Shown here one piece after another: positions 42,229-53,747 of a stretch of 64,000 nucleotides of DNA. The position numbers were made by a program, and so were the translations under genes. Below the pieces are notes generated by a model. That model ran no database searches. It saw only the letters and a program-made list of their open reading frames with translations, and was not told the origin of the DNA. Source of the DNA: Agromyces sp. Root81 (GTDB lineage Bacteria; Actinomycetota; Actinomycetes; Actinomycetales; Microbacteriaceae); contig NZ_LMIR01000001.1 in the NCBI RefSeq assembly GCF_001429165.1, positions 704,875 through 768,874 of the forward strand. Reading direction: 5' to 3'. Position 1 is the first letter of the stretch; each line of letters starts with the position of its first letter.

Positions 42229-43023
42229 GTGGCATCGAACGACCGACAGGCGCGTGAAGAACGAGCACGCCTGCGCACTTACCAGGCACGCCAGGAAGTC
42301 CACACCCGGAAGCAGCGCCGGCGCACCCGCGACAACGTCATCGCCGTGCTCGGCATGGTCGTCGTGCTCGCCCTCGCGACGGGTGCGCAGATCTTCTACT
42401 TCAGCGGTGGACCCGGCGCCGAACCGGCCGCCACGGCGACGCCGACTCCGAGCCCTACGCCGGCGGAGGGCGAGAACCAGGGCGACGTCCCGTCGGCCGA
42501 CATCGCCGAGGACCGCACCTGGACGGGCACGCTGACCCTCAATGACATCCCCGTCGGCATCGAGCTCGACGGCGCAGCGGCACCGCAGGCCGTCTCGAGC
42601 GAGATCAGCCTCATCCAGTCGGGCTTCTACACCGGCACGAGCTGCCACCGCCTCACGACCGAGGGCATCTGGGTGCTGCAGTGCGGCGACCCCAGCGGCG
42701 ACGGCACGGGCGGTCCCGGCTACAGCTACGGCCCGGTCGAGAACGCCCCGGCCGATGCGCTCTACCCGGCCGGCACGATCGCCATGGCGCGCCTCGACTC
42801 GCAGTACAGCCAGGGCAGCCAGTTCTTCATCGTCTACGAGGACACGACGCTGCCCGGCGGCACCGGCGGCTACACGGTCATCGGCAAGGTGACGAGCGGT
42901 CTCGACGCACTCCGTGCGGGCGTCATCGACGCCGGTACGAGCGACGCCGACGGCGACGGCGCCCCGGACGGCGACGGCGCCCCGCTGGTGCCGACCACGA
43001 TCACGGCGTTCACGATCGAGTGA
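42229..43023 (+). CDS. Membrane-anchored cyclophilin-type peptidyl-prolyl isomerase
   Basis: This is a 264-aa protein. A basic cytoplasmic N-terminus (1-35) precedes one transmembrane helix (about 36-58) and a Pro/Thr-rich linker. The extracytoplasmic cyclophilin domain (about 95-264) has the core [32 protein letters not shown] and [13 protein letters not shown]. The expected active-site Arg is not clearly in the FHR form; CHR stands in its place. GTG 42229 has an AAGGAG site six bases before. It likely folds secreted proteins. Confidence 0.9.
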   Translation: MASNDRQAREERARLRTYQARQEVHTRKQRRRTRDNVIAVLGMVVVLALATGAQIFYFSGGPGAEPAATATPTPSPTPAEGENQGDVPSADIAEDRTWTGTLTLNDIPVGIELDGAAAPQAVSSEISLIQSGFYTGTSCHRLTTEGIWVLQCGDPSGDGTGGPGYSYGPVENAPADALYPAGTIAMARLDSQYSQGSQFFIVYEDTTLPGGTGGYTVIGKVTSGLDALRAGVIDAGTSDADGDGAPDGDGAPLVPTTITAFTIE

Positions 43024-43111
43024 CCGCCCGCGCCGCCCTTCGGCGGTGCAATAGGCTTGATGCCGTCAACGTCGCCTGCGGGCGGCATCCGACATACGAC
43101 AGGGTGAGGCC

Positions 43112-44344
43112 GTGACCGAATCAGAGCAGCAACCGTGGGGCCGCGTCGACGAGACGGGCACCGTCTTCGTGCGCACGAGCGACGGCGAACGAGAGGTCGG
43201 GCAGTACCCCGACGGCTCTGCTGAAGAGGCGCTCGCCTACTTCGAGCGCAAGTACGCCGACCTCGCCGGCCAGGTCGGCCTGCTCGAGCAACGTGTGCGC
43301 CGCGGCGCCCCCGCAGCGGATGTCTCGAAGGCCGTCGCCACGCTCCAGTCCTCCGTCTCGAACGCGAACGCCGTCGGCGACCTCGAGTCGCTCGCCCGTC
43401 GCCTCGAGGCGCTGTCGGGCACGACCAAGGAGCTGACCGAGCAGCAGCAGGCCGAGACCAAGGCCGCGGTCGCCGAGGCCGTGGCCGAGCGCACCGCGAT
43501 CGTCGAGGCGGCCGAGGCACTCGCCGCCGGCGACCCCGCGAAGACGCAGTGGAAGCAGGCGACCGCCGAACTCGACGAGCTGTTCGCGCGGTGGCAGCGC
43601 CACCAGCAGGACGGACCGCGACTGCCGAAGAACGAGGCCAACGAGCTCTGGAAGCGATTCCGTGCGGCACGCTCGACGATCGAGACGCACCGCAAGGCCT
43701 TCTTCGCCGAGCTCGACGCCTCGCATCGCGACGTGCGCTCCCGCAAGCAGGCGCTCATCGAGCGAGCCGAGGCGCTCGCGCCGCGCGGCGCCGACGCGGT
43801 CGGCGACTACCGTCACCTGCTCGACGAGTGGAAGCTCGCCGGACGTGCGGGCAAGAAGCTCGACGACTCGCTCTGGGCGAAGTTCAAGGCCGCCGGCGAC
43901 GTGCTCTTCAGCGCCAAGGCCGAGATCGATGCGCAGGAAGACGAGAGCTACCGCGCCAACCTCGACGAGAAGCTCGCGCTGCTCACCGAGGCCGAGCCGC
44001 TGCTCGCCGAGAAGGACCCGAAGCAGGCCCGCGCCGGCCTCAACAAGATCCAGCGCAAGTGGGACGAGATCGGCAAGGTCCCCCGCGACCAGGTGCGCGT
44101 CGTCGAAGACCGCCTCCGCAAGGTCGAGAACCACGTGAAGTCGCTCGAGGAGGAGCGCTGGCAGCGCGAGGACCCCGAGAAGAAGGCCCGCTCCGAGGGC
44201 ATGCTCGGGCAGCTGCACGACGCGATCGACAAGCTCGAGGCCGAGCTCGCAGCGGCCGAGGCCGCGGGCGACGCCAAGGCCGCGACATCCGCTCGCGAAG
44301 CGCTCGACGCCCGCCGCGCCTGGCTGAAGGCCGTCGGCGGCTGA
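43112..44344 (+). CDS. DUF349 domain protein
   Basis: This 410-aa, highly charged protein has repeated three-helix DUF349 units (about 120-190, 195-265 and 275-345), each with the pattern W/F-K-x-A-x-x-x-x-x-x-LF. Long stretches look coiled-coil (rich in Glu, Lys and Ala). DUF349 proteins have no established function. It follows the cyclophilin gene by 88 bases on the same strand and is closed by a strong hairpin. GTG 43112 is the likely start. Confidence 0.88.
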   Translation: MTESEQQPWGRVDETGTVFVRTSDGEREVGQYPDGSAEEALAYFERKYADLAGQVGLLEQRVRRGAPAADVSKAVATLQSSVSNANAVGDLESLARRLEALSGTTKELTEQQQAETKAAVAEAVAERTAIVEAAEALAAGDPAKTQWKQATAELDELFARWQRHQQDGPRLPKNEANELWKRFRAARSTIETHRKAFFAELDASHRDVRSRKQALIERAEALAPRGADAVGDYRHLLDEWKLAGRAGKKLDDSLWAKFKAAGDVLFSAKAEIDAQEDESYRANLDEKLALLTEAEPLLAEKDPKQARAGLNKIQRKWDEIGKVPRDQVRVVEDRLRKVENHVKSLEEERWQREDPEKKARSEGMLGQLHDAIDKLEAELAAAEAAGDAKAATSAREALDARRAWLKAVGG

Positions 44345-44353
44345 ACGCTCCGC

Positions 44354-44381
44354 AGTGGTCGCGGACTCCTCCGCGACCACT
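44354..44381 (+). terminator. Terminator after the DUF349 gene
   Basis: A perfect 12-bp stem (AGTGGTCGCGGA and its complement) with a CTCC loop begins nine bases after the stop codon. No T-run follows. Confidence 0.8.
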
Positions 44382-44436
44382 GAACGACCCCGAGGTTCTC
44401 CACAGATCGCGGCCGTTCGGTTCCTGAGCCGGTGGG

Positions 44437-45039
44437 ATGCCGCAGCATGACCTCATGGCCAGACTCCCGAGCGTGCTCGGCACCGACGACCTCCCGCTCG
44501 CCGAACTCTGCGCCGCGCGCATCGACGGCGAGGTCGTGCCGATCGACGACGGCTGGGCTCCGGTCGACGAGCCCGACCTGCCGGGCCTGCGAGCCGCCGC
44601 GGTCGCATTGCGCGCGCCGCGCGTCCTCGTGATCGAACGGCTCTCGGCCGCCTGGGTGCACGGGGCGCTTCCCGCTCCCCCGTCGATCGCGCAGTTCTGC
44701 GTTCCCCGAACCGCTCGCGTCGCCGTGTTCTCGGCGCCGCGCCTCGTCGTTCGCGAGGTCGTGATCGCCGGGGCCGACATCATCGACTATCCGAGCGCGC
44801 GATGCACCTCGCCCGGTCGCACGGGATTCGACCTGCTGCGCGAAGCGGCCGCAACCGACGCTGATCCCGAACCCGTCGTCGTCGAACTCTGCCGCATGCA
44901 CCCGGGACTCGCGTCGGAGCTTCGCACCCGACTGATCGACGCGGTGCGAATGCCGCACCGGAGTTTGGCTCTCGATCGCCTCGGCCGTGTCGAGAACGAA
45001 CTCGCGGCTCAGCCGTCGCTGACGCGGTACACGTCGTAG
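44437..45039 (+). CDS. Uncharacterised protein resembling AbiEi-type antitoxins
   Basis: This is a 200-aa protein. The segment [28 protein letters not shown] resembles the central part of AbiEi-type transcriptional antitoxins, in which a winged-helix start is followed by a Ser/Ala-rich nuclease-like region. The N-terminal winged helix is short or degenerate. No AbiEii toxin gene is next to it. Its last 31 bases overlap the 3' end of rel on the other strand. Start is ATG 44437 or ATG 44455. I am unsure of the family. Confidence 0.55.
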   Translation: MPQHDLMARLPSVLGTDDLPLAELCAARIDGEVVPIDDGWAPVDEPDLPGLRAAAVALRAPRVLVIERLSAAWVHGALPAPPSIAQFCVPRTARVAVFSAPRLVVREVVIAGADIIDYPSARCTSPGRTGFDLLREAAATDADPEPVVVELCRMHPGLASELRTRLIDAVRMPHRSLALDRLGRVENELAAQPSLTRYTS

Positions 45040-47261
45040 ACGGCGTCGATGCGCCGCACCGCGTTGAGCACGCGGTCGAGGTGCGTGGTGTCGCCCATCT
45101 CGAAGACGAAGCGGCTGAGCGCGAGCCGGTCGGTCGACGTCGAGACGTTGGCCGAGAGGATGTTGACGTGGTGCTCCGACAGCACCCTCGTGACGTCGGA
45201 GAGAAGCCCCGCCCGGTCGAGCGCCTCGATCTGGATCTGCACGAGGAACACGCTCTTCGAGCTCGGCGCCCACTCGACGTCGATCATGCGCTCGGGCTCC
45301 TGCATGAGGCTCTGCACGTTGTGACAGCTCGCCTGGTGCACCGAGACGCCGGCGCCGCGCGTCACGAACCCGACGATCTCGTCGCCAGGCACCGGGGTGC
45401 AGCAGCGGGCCAGCTTGACGAGGATGTCGGGCGCACCGCGCACGAGCACGCCCGAATCCGAATGCCGCGGCAGCGGCCGGGACCGAACCGGGATCGGCAG
45501 GTCGGGTTCGTCGCCCTCGTCGACGTCGCGCACGAGCGCGACGACCTTCTCGAGCACCGACTGCGTCGACACGTGGCCCTCGCCGACAGCGGCGTACAGC
45601 GAGGAGACGTCGTCGTAGCGCAGCTGGGCCGCGACCTCGGCGAACGACTCCTGGTTCATGAGCTTCTGCAGCGGCAGGTTCTGCTTGCGCATCGCGCGGG
45701 CGATCGCGTCGCGGCCCTGCTCGATCGCCTCGTCGCGTCGCTCCTTGGTGAACCACTGGCGGATCTTGTTGCGCGCACGCGGGCTCTTGACGAAGCCGAG
45801 CCAGTCCTTGCTCGGTCCCGAGTCGGGGTTCTTCGAGGTGAACACCTCGACGACGTCGCCGCTCGACAGCTCGCTCTCGAGCGGCACGAGCCGCCCGTTG
45901 ACCTTCGCGCCCATCGTGCGGTGACCGACCTCGGTGTGCACCGCGTAGGCGAAGTCGACTGGCGTCGCGCCGGCGGGCAGGCCGATCACGCGACCCTTCG
46001 GCGTGAAGACGTAGACCTCCTTCGCGCCGATCTCGAACCGCAGCGAATCGAGGAACTCCCCCGGGTCGGCCGTCTCGGCCTGCCAGTCGGAGATGTGGGC
46101 GAGCCAGGCCATGTCGGCCTCGTTCTGCCCCGACTTGTCAGCGGCGCGGCCGCCGGCCATGCGCTCCTTGTACTTCCAGTGCGCGGCGACGCCGTACTCG
46201 GCGCGCTGGTGCATGTCGTGCGTGCGGATCTGGATCTCGACCGCACGACCCTTGGGCCCGATGACGGTCGTGTGCAGCGACTGGTAGAGGTTGAACTTCG
46301 GGGTCGCGATGTAGTCCTTGAAGCGCCCGGGAAGCGGAGTCCACCTGGCGTGGATCGCACCGAGCACGGCGTAGCAGTCGCGCACCGAGTTCACGAGCAC
46401 CCGGATGCCGACGAGGTCGTAGATCTCGTCGAAGTCGCGACCGCGCACGATCATCTTCTGGTAGATCGAGTAGTACTGCTTGGGGCGCCCGACGACCTTG
46501 CCGCGGATTTTCGCGGCCTTCAGGTCGTCGGTGATGAGGTCGATGACATTCTGCACGAACTCTTCGCGCTGCGGGGTGCGCTGCTTGACGAGACTCTCGA
46601 TCTCGGCGTAGAGCTTCGGGTAGAGCACCGCGAACGAGAGGTCCTCGAGCTCCCACTTGATCGTCTGGATACCGAGACGGTGCGCGAGCGGCGCGTAGAT
46701 CTCGAGGGTCTCTGTGGCCTTGCGGGCGGCGGATGCCGCCGGCACGAAGCCCCAGGTGCGCGCGTTGTGCAGCCGGTCGGCGAGTTTGATGATCAGCACG
46801 CGGATGTCTTTCGACATCGCGACGATCATCTTGCGGACGGTCTCCGCCTGCGTGGAGTCGCCGTACTTGACCTTGTCGAGCTTCGTGACGCCGTCGACGA
46901 GCATCGCGATCTCGTCGCCGAAGTCCGCCCGCACCTGATCGAGCGTGTATGCGGTGTCTTCGACGGTGTCGTGGAGCAGCGCCGCAGCGACGGTCTTCGA
47001 CCCGATGCCGAGGTCGGCGAGGATCTGCGCGACCGCGATCGGGTGGGTGATGTACGGCTCACCGCTCTTGCGCTTCTGCCCCTCGTGGGCGCGCTCCGCG
47101 ACCGTGTAGGCCCGTTCGATGAGGGAGAGATCGGCCTTCGGATGGTGCATCCGCACCGTGCGCATGAGCGTGTCGACCGCGCCCGACGGCTGCGCCTTCG
47201 AGAAGATGCGGGGCACCAGACGGCGCAGCGATGCCGTCGAGTTGACACCCGTCTCCGTCAT
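45009..47261 (-). CDS. rel: Bifunctional (p)ppGpp synthetase/hydrolase (Rel)
   Basis: Rel makes and degrades the stringent-response alarmone. The protein is 750 aa. The hydrolase HD site is LLHDTVED (His97-Asp98). The synthetase part contains [19 protein letters not shown] and [19 protein letters not shown] (about 400-460), a Cys-containing zinc/helical region and a C-terminal ACT domain (about 665-745) follow. This is the single long Rel of actinobacteria. Its start has a near-perfect GGAGGTGATC ribosome site that can be hidden in a hairpin. Confidence 0.97.
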   Translation of the reverse strand: MTETGVNSTASLRRLVPRIFSKAQPSGAVDTLMRTVRMHHPKADLSLIERAYTVAERAHEGQKRKSGEPYITHPIAVAQILADLGIGSKTVAAALLHDTVEDTAYTLDQVRADFGDEIAMLVDGVTKLDKVKYGDSTQAETVRKMIVAMSKDIRVLIIKLADRLHNARTWGFVPAASAARKATETLEIYAPLAHRLGIQTIKWELEDLSFAVLYPKLYAEIESLVKQRTPQREEFVQNVIDLITDDLKAAKIRGKVVGRPKQYYSIYQKMIVRGRDFDEIYDLVGIRVLVNSVRDCYAVLGAIHARWTPLPGRFKDYIATPKFNLYQSLHTTVIGPKGRAVEIQIRTHDMHQRAEYGVAAHWKYKERMAGGRAADKSGQNEADMAWLAHISDWQAETADPGEFLDSLRFEIGAKEVYVFTPKGRVIGLPAGATPVDFAYAVHTEVGHRTMGAKVNGRLVPLESELSSGDVVEVFTSKNPDSGPSKDWLGFVKSPRARNKIRQWFTKERRDEAIEQGRDAIARAMRKQNLPLQKLMNQESFAEVAAQLRYDDVSSLYAAVGEGHVSTQSVLEKVVALVRDVDEGDEPDLPIPVRSRPLPRHSDSGVLVRGAPDILVKLARCCTPVPGDEIVGFVTRGAGVSVHQASCHNVQSLMQEPERMIDVEWAPSSKSVFLVQIQIEALDRAGLLSDVTRVLSEHHVNILSANVSTSTDRLALSRFVFEMGDTTHLDRVLNAVRRIDAVYDVYRVSDG

Positions 47262-47267
47262 CGATCA

Positions 47268-47299
47268 CCTCCGGAACTCAATTATCGCCGCTCCGGAGG
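47268..47299 (-). promoter_or_regulatory. Hairpin covering the rel ribosome site, with a -10-like loop
   Basis: The minus strand has CCTCCGGA, a 16-base loop, then TCCGGAGG. The second arm contains the GGAGG of the rel ribosome site, six bases before the ATG. The loop holds GATAAT (47,281-47,286), a good -10-like hexamer, but no clear -35 is seen. Transcripts entering from secF could fold and hide the site; transcripts starting just after the loop could not. This is inference from sequence. Confidence 0.5.
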
Positions 47300-47336
47300 C
47301 TCCGACGTACCACACGGCTCACGCCGGCCGCGAACA

Positions 47337-48356
47337 TCATGCGCTGGGCAGGGCCTCGGCATCCGTCGGAACGGATGCCGCGCGCTCACGCTCCTTCAAC
47401 ACCTTCTGGTCGTGACGGCTGATCGTCGGCTCGCCCTCGCGCAGCTGCGAGTAGAGCGGTGCGGCGACGAACACCGTCGACCAGGTGCCCACGAGGATAC
47501 CGATCAGCAGCGCGAGCGAGATGTCGCGGAGCGTGTCGGCTCCGAGCACGCCGGCGCCGATGAAGAGGATCGCCGCGACGGGCAGCGCAGCCACGACGCT
47601 CGTGTTGATCGAGCGCACGAGAGTCTGGTTCACGGCGAGGTTCACGGATTCGGCGAAGGTGCGCCGAGACTCCTGGCCGTCTTCGGCGGTGTTCTCACGG
47701 ATCTTGTCGAACACCACGACGGTGTCGTACAGCGAGTAGGCGAGGATCGTGAGGATACCGATGGTCGCCGCCGGGCTGATCTCGAAGCCCACCAAGGCGT
47801 AGATGCCCACCGTCACGACGAGGTCGCCGATCAGCGCGAGGATCGCCGCGAGCGACATCTTCCAGGTACGGAAGTACAGCGCCATGATGATGCCCGCGAG
47901 CAGGAGGAACGCGACGAGGCCGACGAGGGCCTGCCGAGTGACATCCGCACCCCAGCTGGGTCCGATGAACGAGGAGGTGACCTCCGACTCGGGAACGTCG
48001 TAGGCCTCGGCGAGAGCACCGGTCACGTCCTGCGAATCCGCCTGCTCGAGCTGGTCGGTCTGTACGCGCACGCCGGTGCCGCCGACGATCGCGACGCGCA
48101 CCTCGGCGTCGGGAACCACGGAGTGCACCGCGTCGATCGCGGGCTCAGGCGTGGCGTTCTCGACCTCAGCGATCTGGAACTGGGACCCGCCGCGGAACTC
48201 GATGCTGAAGTTGATGCCGGTGAAGAGCGGCACCACGACCGACAGCAGGATCAGGATCCCGGCGATCGTGTACCACTTCTTGCGGCCTCCGACGAAGTTG
48301 AAGGAACGCTTTCCGGTGTAGAGGTCGTTGCCGAAGGTCGTGAGACGGTTCGCCAT
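47337..48356 (-). CDS. secF: Protein translocase subunit SecF
   Basis: SecF (339 aa) works with SecD to drive late steps of protein export using the proton gradient. It has six membrane helices, the first after GRKKWYTIAGILILLSV, a periplasmic domain opening with GINFSIEFRGGSQF, and the conserved LAYSLYDTVVVFDKIREN and LVRSINTSVVA motifs. The ATG shares one base with the secD stop. The yajC-secD-secF order is conserved in actinobacteria. Confidence 0.97.
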   Translation of the reverse strand: MANRLTTFGNDLYTGKRSFNFVGGRKKWYTIAGILILLSVVVPLFTGINFSIEFRGGSQFQIAEVENATPEPAIDAVHSVVPDAEVRVAIVGGTGVRVQTDQLEQADSQDVTGALAEAYDVPESEVTSSFIGPSWGADVTRQALVGLVAFLLLAGIIMALYFRTWKMSLAAILALIGDLVVTVGIYALVGFEISPAATIGILTILAYSLYDTVVVFDKIRENTAEDGQESRRTFAESVNLAVNQTLVRSINTSVVAALPVAAILFIGAGVLGADTLRDISLALLIGILVGTWSTVFVAAPLYSQLREGEPTISRHDQKVLKERERAASVPTDAEALPSA

Positions 48357-50098
48357 CAGGACTCCTTCCCTTCGTCGGACGAATCGGAGGCGCCCACTGC
48401 TGCAGCGGCCTTCCGTTCGGCGATCGTCTGGCGGCGCGCCGCTTCCTTGGCGCTTGCCGCGGTCTTCTTCGCCGGCTGTCCGACAGGCTTGCGGAACTCG
48501 GCACGACCGCGGTACACGGCGCCGAGGGCGTTCGGGTCGAGGCCCGACCAGGGGTTGCCGCTGGAGAAGAAGCGGGTCTGCGCGAGCAGCTGCAGCATCG
48601 GGTGCGTGAACAGGATGACCACGACGACGTCGATGATCGTGGTGAGTCCGAGTGTGTACGCGAAGCCCTTGACGCTGCCGACCGCGAGCACGAAGAGCAC
48701 GACGGCTGCGAGCAGGTTGGTGGCCTTCGACGCGAGCACGGTTCGGAACGCGCGCTTCCAACCCGCCTCGACGGAACCGACGAGCGGTCTGCCGTCTCGG
48801 AGCTCGTCTCGAACACGTTCGAAGTAGATGATGAACGAGTCGGCGGTGAAGCCGATCGAGACGATGAGGCCGGCGATGCCGGCCAGCGACAGGCGGTACC
48901 CCTCACGCCACGACAGGATCGTGATCATCAGGTACGTGATGATGCCGACGATCACGAGCGAGGCGATGGTGACCGACGCGAGCGCGCGGTACTGGAAGAT
49001 CGTGTAGATCACGACGAGGATCAGACCGATCAGACCCGCGATCAGACCCGACTGCAGCTGCGAGGTGCCGAGCGTGGGCGAGATCGTGTCAGAGGACTGC
49101 ACCGTGAAGCTGATCGGCAGCGCGCCGAACTTCAGCTGGTCGGCAAGGGCCTTCGACGAGGCCTGGTCGAAGCTGCCGGTGATCTGCGGCTTGCCATCAG
49201 TGATCGCGCCGTTCATCGACGGGGCGGTGAGCACCTCACCGTCGAGCACGAACGCGAACTGGTCGCGCGGTGCCTGGCCCTGCAGCCCGAAGAGACGGGT
49301 GCTGACCTCGGCGAAGTCCTTGGTGCCCTCGTCGTCGAAGACGATGTTGACGGCCCACTGGCCCGTCGATGCACCGGTCTGCGTCTGCACCATGCCATTG
49401 GTGGCATCGGCGATGTTCTCGCCGCTCGCCTCCACTGGGCCAAGGAGGTACTTCACGGTACGGGTCCGGTCGCACGTGACGAGGGGTTCGTCGGCCGGTG
49501 CGACATTCGCGGAGTTCTCATCGATCTGCGCGCAGTCGAAGTCGTCGAACTGCTGCTGCAGTGCCGGAGTGATCCACGACGGGTCGCTGCCGTCGGTCGG
49601 CACCGCGGTCGGGGTCGACTCGAGTTCTTCTGCGGGCGCCTCGGTCGGCTCGGCGCTCGCGCTGGGGTCGGCGGACGTATCGGTCGCCGCGTCGGCGAGC
49701 AGCACCGCGCGGAGCTCGAGCTTCGCCGACTGCTGGATGCGCGCACGGGTCTGGTCGTCGAGTTCACCCGGGATGCGGACGACGACGTTCTGGCCCTCGG
49801 TGTTGATCTCGGCTTCCGAGACACCCGAGGCGTCCACGCGCTGGCGGATGATCGAGACCGCCTGGTCGAGCTGCTCCTGCGAGACGCTCGCGCCGGTCTC
49901 GACCTTCGGCTCGAGGATGATCTGCGTGCCGCCCTCGAGGTCGAGCGCGAGCTTCGGAGCCCACGACCCACCGCCCCAGATGACGCCGGCGGCATTGATG
50001 CCGAACAGCAGTGCGATGATGACACCCAGCCAGATGAGTGATCTCCATGCCTTGCGCACGGGGGTCGGCCGGGATGACCGCTTGGATGGTGCAGCCAC
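48356..50098 (-). CDS. secD: Protein translocase subunit SecD
   Basis: SecD pulls emerging proteins outward with SecF. From GTG 50098 the protein is 580 aa; an upstream ATG at 50131 (591 aa) has no good ribosome site. The first helix is about 20-40, then the P1 domain opens with LALDLEGGTQIILEP. An Ala/Thr/Glu-rich low-complexity insert at about 155-180 is typical of actinobacteria. The C-terminal five helices carry FTADSFIIYFERVRDELRDG. The tail (about 525-580) is charged and disordered. Confidence 0.95.
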   Translation of the reverse strand: MAAPSKRSSRPTPVRKAWRSLIWLGVIIALLFGINAAGVIWGGGSWAPKLALDLEGGTQIILEPKVETGASVSQEQLDQAVSIIRQRVDASGVSEAEINTEGQNVVVRIPGELDDQTRARIQQSAKLELRAVLLADAATDTSADPSASAEPTEAPAEELESTPTAVPTDGSDPSWITPALQQQFDDFDCAQIDENSANVAPADEPLVTCDRTRTVKYLLGPVEASGENIADATNGMVQTQTGASTGQWAVNIVFDDEGTKDFAEVSTRLFGLQGQAPRDQFAFVLDGEVLTAPSMNGAITDGKPQITGSFDQASSKALADQLKFGALPISFTVQSSDTISPTLGTSQLQSGLIAGLIGLILVVIYTIFQYRALASVTIASLVIVGIITYLMITILSWREGYRLSLAGIAGLIVSIGFTADSFIIYFERVRDELRDGRPLVGSVEAGWKRAFRTVLASKATNLLAAVVLFVLAVGSVKGFAYTLGLTTIIDVVVVILFTHPMLQLLAQTRFFSSGNPWSGLDPNALGAVYRGRAEFRKPVGQPAKKTAASAKEAARRQTIAERKAAAAVGASDSSDEGKES

Positions 50099-50161
50099 GT
50101 GTTCCGCTTTCTCTGCAGAGAGCCCGCGCATCAGTGCACGGGCCCAGCCTCGGGATGAGTC

Positions 50162-50560
50162 TTAGTCGTCCGACTTCTTGGTGTCGGGCTTCTCGTCGGT
50201 CGCGTCGCCCGGCGTCGCGTCGGGCGCGGAGTCGAGACGCTCGCCGAACTCGGGCTCGCCCTCGACCGCCGCGGTCTCCTCGACGGCGTCGGCCTTCGGC
50301 TCGACGACGCGCGCGACGGTCTGACGGTGCACCGTGAGCACGGTGCCGGGCGAGGTCTCGAGGAGCACCTGGTTCTCTTCTTCGTCGATCGAGAGGATCG
50401 TGCCGAAGACGCCGAAGTTGGTCATCACCTTCGCACCAGGCTGCACCTTCGACTGCAGTTCGCGGGCGTCGGCCTGACGCTTGCGCGAGTTGCGGAACAT
50501 GAAGAAGATCAGCACCGCCAAGACGGCGAGCATGATGATGGTGAACGGATCGAACGTCAT
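50162..50560 (-). CDS. yajC: Preprotein translocase subunit YajC
   Basis: YajC is a small partner of SecD-SecF. The protein is 132 aa: one helix (about 5-22), the family core RKRQADARELQSKVQPGAKVMTNFG shortened to its usual pattern, and an acidic tail (about 85-132) that is longer than in E. coli. It lies 71 bases after ruvB and precedes secD by 63 bases. Confidence 0.94.
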   Translation of the reverse strand: MTFDPFTIIMLAVLAVLIFFMFRNSRKRQADARELQSKVQPGAKVMTNFGVFGTILSIDEEENQVLLETSPGTVLTVHRQTVARVVEPKADAVEETAAVEGEPEFGERLDSAPDATPGDATDEKPDTKKSDD

Positions 50561-50631
50561 GAGAGGAGAAGTACCTTCCGGAGTGCGACGCGCGCACGAA
50601 GTCGTCGGTGCTGAGGGGTCAGCTTCAAGGA

Positions 50632-51668
<1,037 letters not shown>

Positions 51669-51672
<4 letters not shown>

Positions 51673-52289
51673 CGCGCGCGGCCCGCCTGCTGCGCCGGGC
51701 CCAGACGAGCGAGGGTGAGCCGCAGCAGCGTCGGCACCGAGGCGGCCTCGATGTCGGATGCCGCGGCGATCGTCTCGTCGACGGCGTCGGCGGCGACCCG
51801 CTCCGACCAGCCGAGCCCGGTGAGGGCCGCGAGCACGCTGTCGGCAGCGCCGCCCGCCACGACCGGCGCGTTCGGCGCGGACACGGCGGGCGCGACGAGC
51901 TTGCCCGCGAGCGAGACGGTGATGAGCTTCGCGGTCTTCGGGCCGATGCCGCTCACCTTGCGGAAGACGGCATCGTCGTCGCGCTGCACCGCCTCGGCGA
52001 TCTGGCCGGGCGACAGCACCGACAGCACGCCGAGCGCCGACTTCGGGCCGACGCCCGTGACGCCGATGAGGAGGTCGAAGACGTCGAGTTCGTCACGGGT
52101 GGCGAAGCCGAACAGGGTCAGCGAGTCTTCGCGCACGACGAGCGTGGTGTGCACGGATGCCTCGTGGCCCTCGCGCATCGAGAGGGCCAACGCCGGGGTC
52201 GTGTTGACGTGGAACCCCACCCCGCCGACCTCGATGACGACCGAACCACCGGCTGCTGCGAGCACACGGCCACGAAGAGAGGAGATCAC
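51669..52289 (-). CDS. ruvA: Holliday junction DNA-binding protein RuvA
   Basis: RuvA (206 aa) binds four-way junctions and recruits RuvB. The N-terminal OB fold begins [12 protein letters not shown], the helix-hairpin-helix part reads [18 protein letters not shown] and [14 protein letters not shown], and the C-terminal three-helix domain (about 150-206) contacts RuvB. It overlaps ruvC and ruvB by four bases each. Confidence 0.97.
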
Positions 52290-52894
52290 CGCTTCAGCCT
52301 ACGGGCCGCCCCCGACACGGAGGCGGAGCGCTCCGCGGCGAGCCATGCCCGCTGTGCCGGTGTGAGCGCCGAGTCGGCGGCCGAACCGTCGGCCTCGTCA
52401 CGGACGGCGGCGCCCGCGACGCCCCCGGTGCGCCAGGCGTGGCAGATCGCGAGGGCGAGGGCGTCCGCGGCATCCGCGGGCTTCGGCACCTCGTCGAGGC
52501 CGAGGATGCGGGCCACCATCGCACCGACCTGCTTCTTGTCGGCGCGACCGTACCCGGTGATCGCGGCCTTGACCTCGCTCGGCGTGTGCAGCGCGACGGG
52601 CAGCGCCCGGCGCGCGGCGATCAGCATGGCCACACCGGAGATCTGGGCGGTGCCCATGATCGTCGAGACGTCGCTGCGCGCGAAGACGCGCTCGAGTGCG
52701 ACGGCCTGCGGCCGGTGCTCCTCGATGATCGCCTCGAGCCCCTCGGCGATGCGCACGAGACGGCGCGGGGTGTCGAGCTCGGCGGGCGATCGCAGCACCA
52801 CGACGTCGACGAGGCGCGCCGTGCGGTTCGGCTCGACATCGACGACGCCCACGCCGCAGCGCGTGAGGCCTGGGTCGATGCCGAGCACTCGCAC
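52286..52894 (-). CDS. ruvC: Crossover junction endodeoxyribonuclease RuvC
   Basis: RuvC resolves Holliday junctions. The protein is 202 aa. The catalytic acidic residues are in [15 protein letters not shown] (Asp6 or 7), ALERVF, and [14 protein letters not shown]. The C-terminal 40 residues beyond the fold are Ala/Ser-rich and probably disordered. It follows yebC by nine bases. Confidence 0.96.
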   Translation of the reverse strand: MRVLGIDPGLTRCGVGVVDVEPNRTARLVDVVVLRSPAELDTPRRLVRIAEGLEAIIEEHRPQAVALERVFARSDVSTIMGTAQISGVAMLIAARRALPVALHTPSEVKAAITGYGRADKKQVGAMVARILGLDEVPKPADAADALALAICHAWRTGGVAGAAVRDEADGSAADSALTPAQRAWLAAERSASVSGAARRLKR

Positions 52895-52903
52895 GGCGAT
52901 CGG

Positions 52904-53662
52904 CTAGTCCGCTTCGAGCTCGGCCTGCACCTCGGGGGTGAGGTCGAAGTTGCTGTAGATGTTCTGCACGTCGTCGCTGTCTTCGAGGGCGTCGATGAGG
53001 CGGAACACCTTGCGCGCGGTGTCGGCGTCGATCTCGACCTTGAGCGACGGCACGAACGCGGCATCCGCCGAGTCGTAGTCGATGCCGGCCTCCTGCAGTG
53101 CGGTGCGCGCGGCGACCATGTCGGATGCCTCGGTGATGACCTCGAAGGTCTCACCCTCGTCGGTGACCTCTTCCGCGCCGGCGTCGAGCACCGCGCCGAG
53201 CACGTCGTCTTCGCTGAGACCGTCGGCCTTGGCGACGACGATGACTCCCTTGCGTGCGAAGTTGTACGCGACGCTGCCCGGGTCGGCCATGGTGCCGCCG
53301 TTGCGGGTCATGAGCGTGCGCACCTCGGCGGCCGCTCGGTTCTTGTTGTCGGTGAGGCACTCGATGAGGAGCGCGACGCCGTTGGGGCCGTAGCCCTCGT
53401 ACATGATCGTCGTGTAGTCGATCGACTCACCGGTCAGGCCGGCGCCGCGCTTGATGGCGCGGTCGATGTTGTCGTTCGGGACGGAGGTCTTCTTCGCCTT
53501 CTGCACGGCGTCGACCAGGGTCGGGTTGCCGGAGAGGTCGGCGCCGCCCATCTTCGCGGCGACCTCGATGTTCTTGATGAGCTTCGCGAACGACTTCGCA
53601 CGGCGCGAATCGATGATCGCCTTCTTGTGCTTGGTCGTCGCCCACTTGGAATGCCCGGACAT
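52904..53662 (-). CDS. YebC/PmpR-family regulatory protein
   Basis: This is a 252-aa member of the YebC/TACO1 family, found as a DNA-binding regulator or as a translation factor for proline stretches. It starts [20 protein letters not shown] and contains [20 protein letters not shown] and [14 protein letters not shown]. The yebC-ruvC-ruvA-ruvB order is widespread. An AGGAG site precedes the ATG, and a candidate -10 lies about 55 bases upstream. Confidence 0.96.
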   Translation of the reverse strand: MSGHSKWATTKHKKAIIDSRRAKSFAKLIKNIEVAAKMGGADLSGNPTLVDAVQKAKKTSVPNDNIDRAIKRGAGLTGESIDYTTIMYEGYGPNGVALLIECLTDNKNRAAAEVRTLMTRNGGTMADPGSVAYNFARKGVIVVAKADGLSEDDVLGAVLDAGAEEVTDEGETFEVITEASDMVAARTALQEAGIDYDSADAAFVPSLKVEIDADTARKVFRLIDALEDSDDVQNIYSNFDLTPEVQAELEAD

Positions 53663-53714
53663 GCGTCTCCTGAATCGAATCCTCGCGCGGCCGGGTCACG
53701 GCTCGCGCGCCACC

Positions 53715-53720
53715 ATTCTA
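53715..53720 (-). promoter_or_regulatory. Candidate -10 of the yebC-ruvCAB-yajC-secDF train
   Basis: The minus strand reads TAGAAT in the 85-base gap after the DUF1697 gene. No consensus -35 is visible at 17 bases. The train has no larger gap until rel. Confidence 0.4.
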
Positions 53721-53747
53721 AGTCAGCGACGCTCGCCGCCGAGCCGT

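Noticed and set aside
45081..48827. A 1,248-codon open frame on the plus strand opposite rel, secF and secD
   Set aside because: It crosses three well-supported genes, has Arg/His/Asp-rich low-complexity composition and no recognisable domain or ribosome site.
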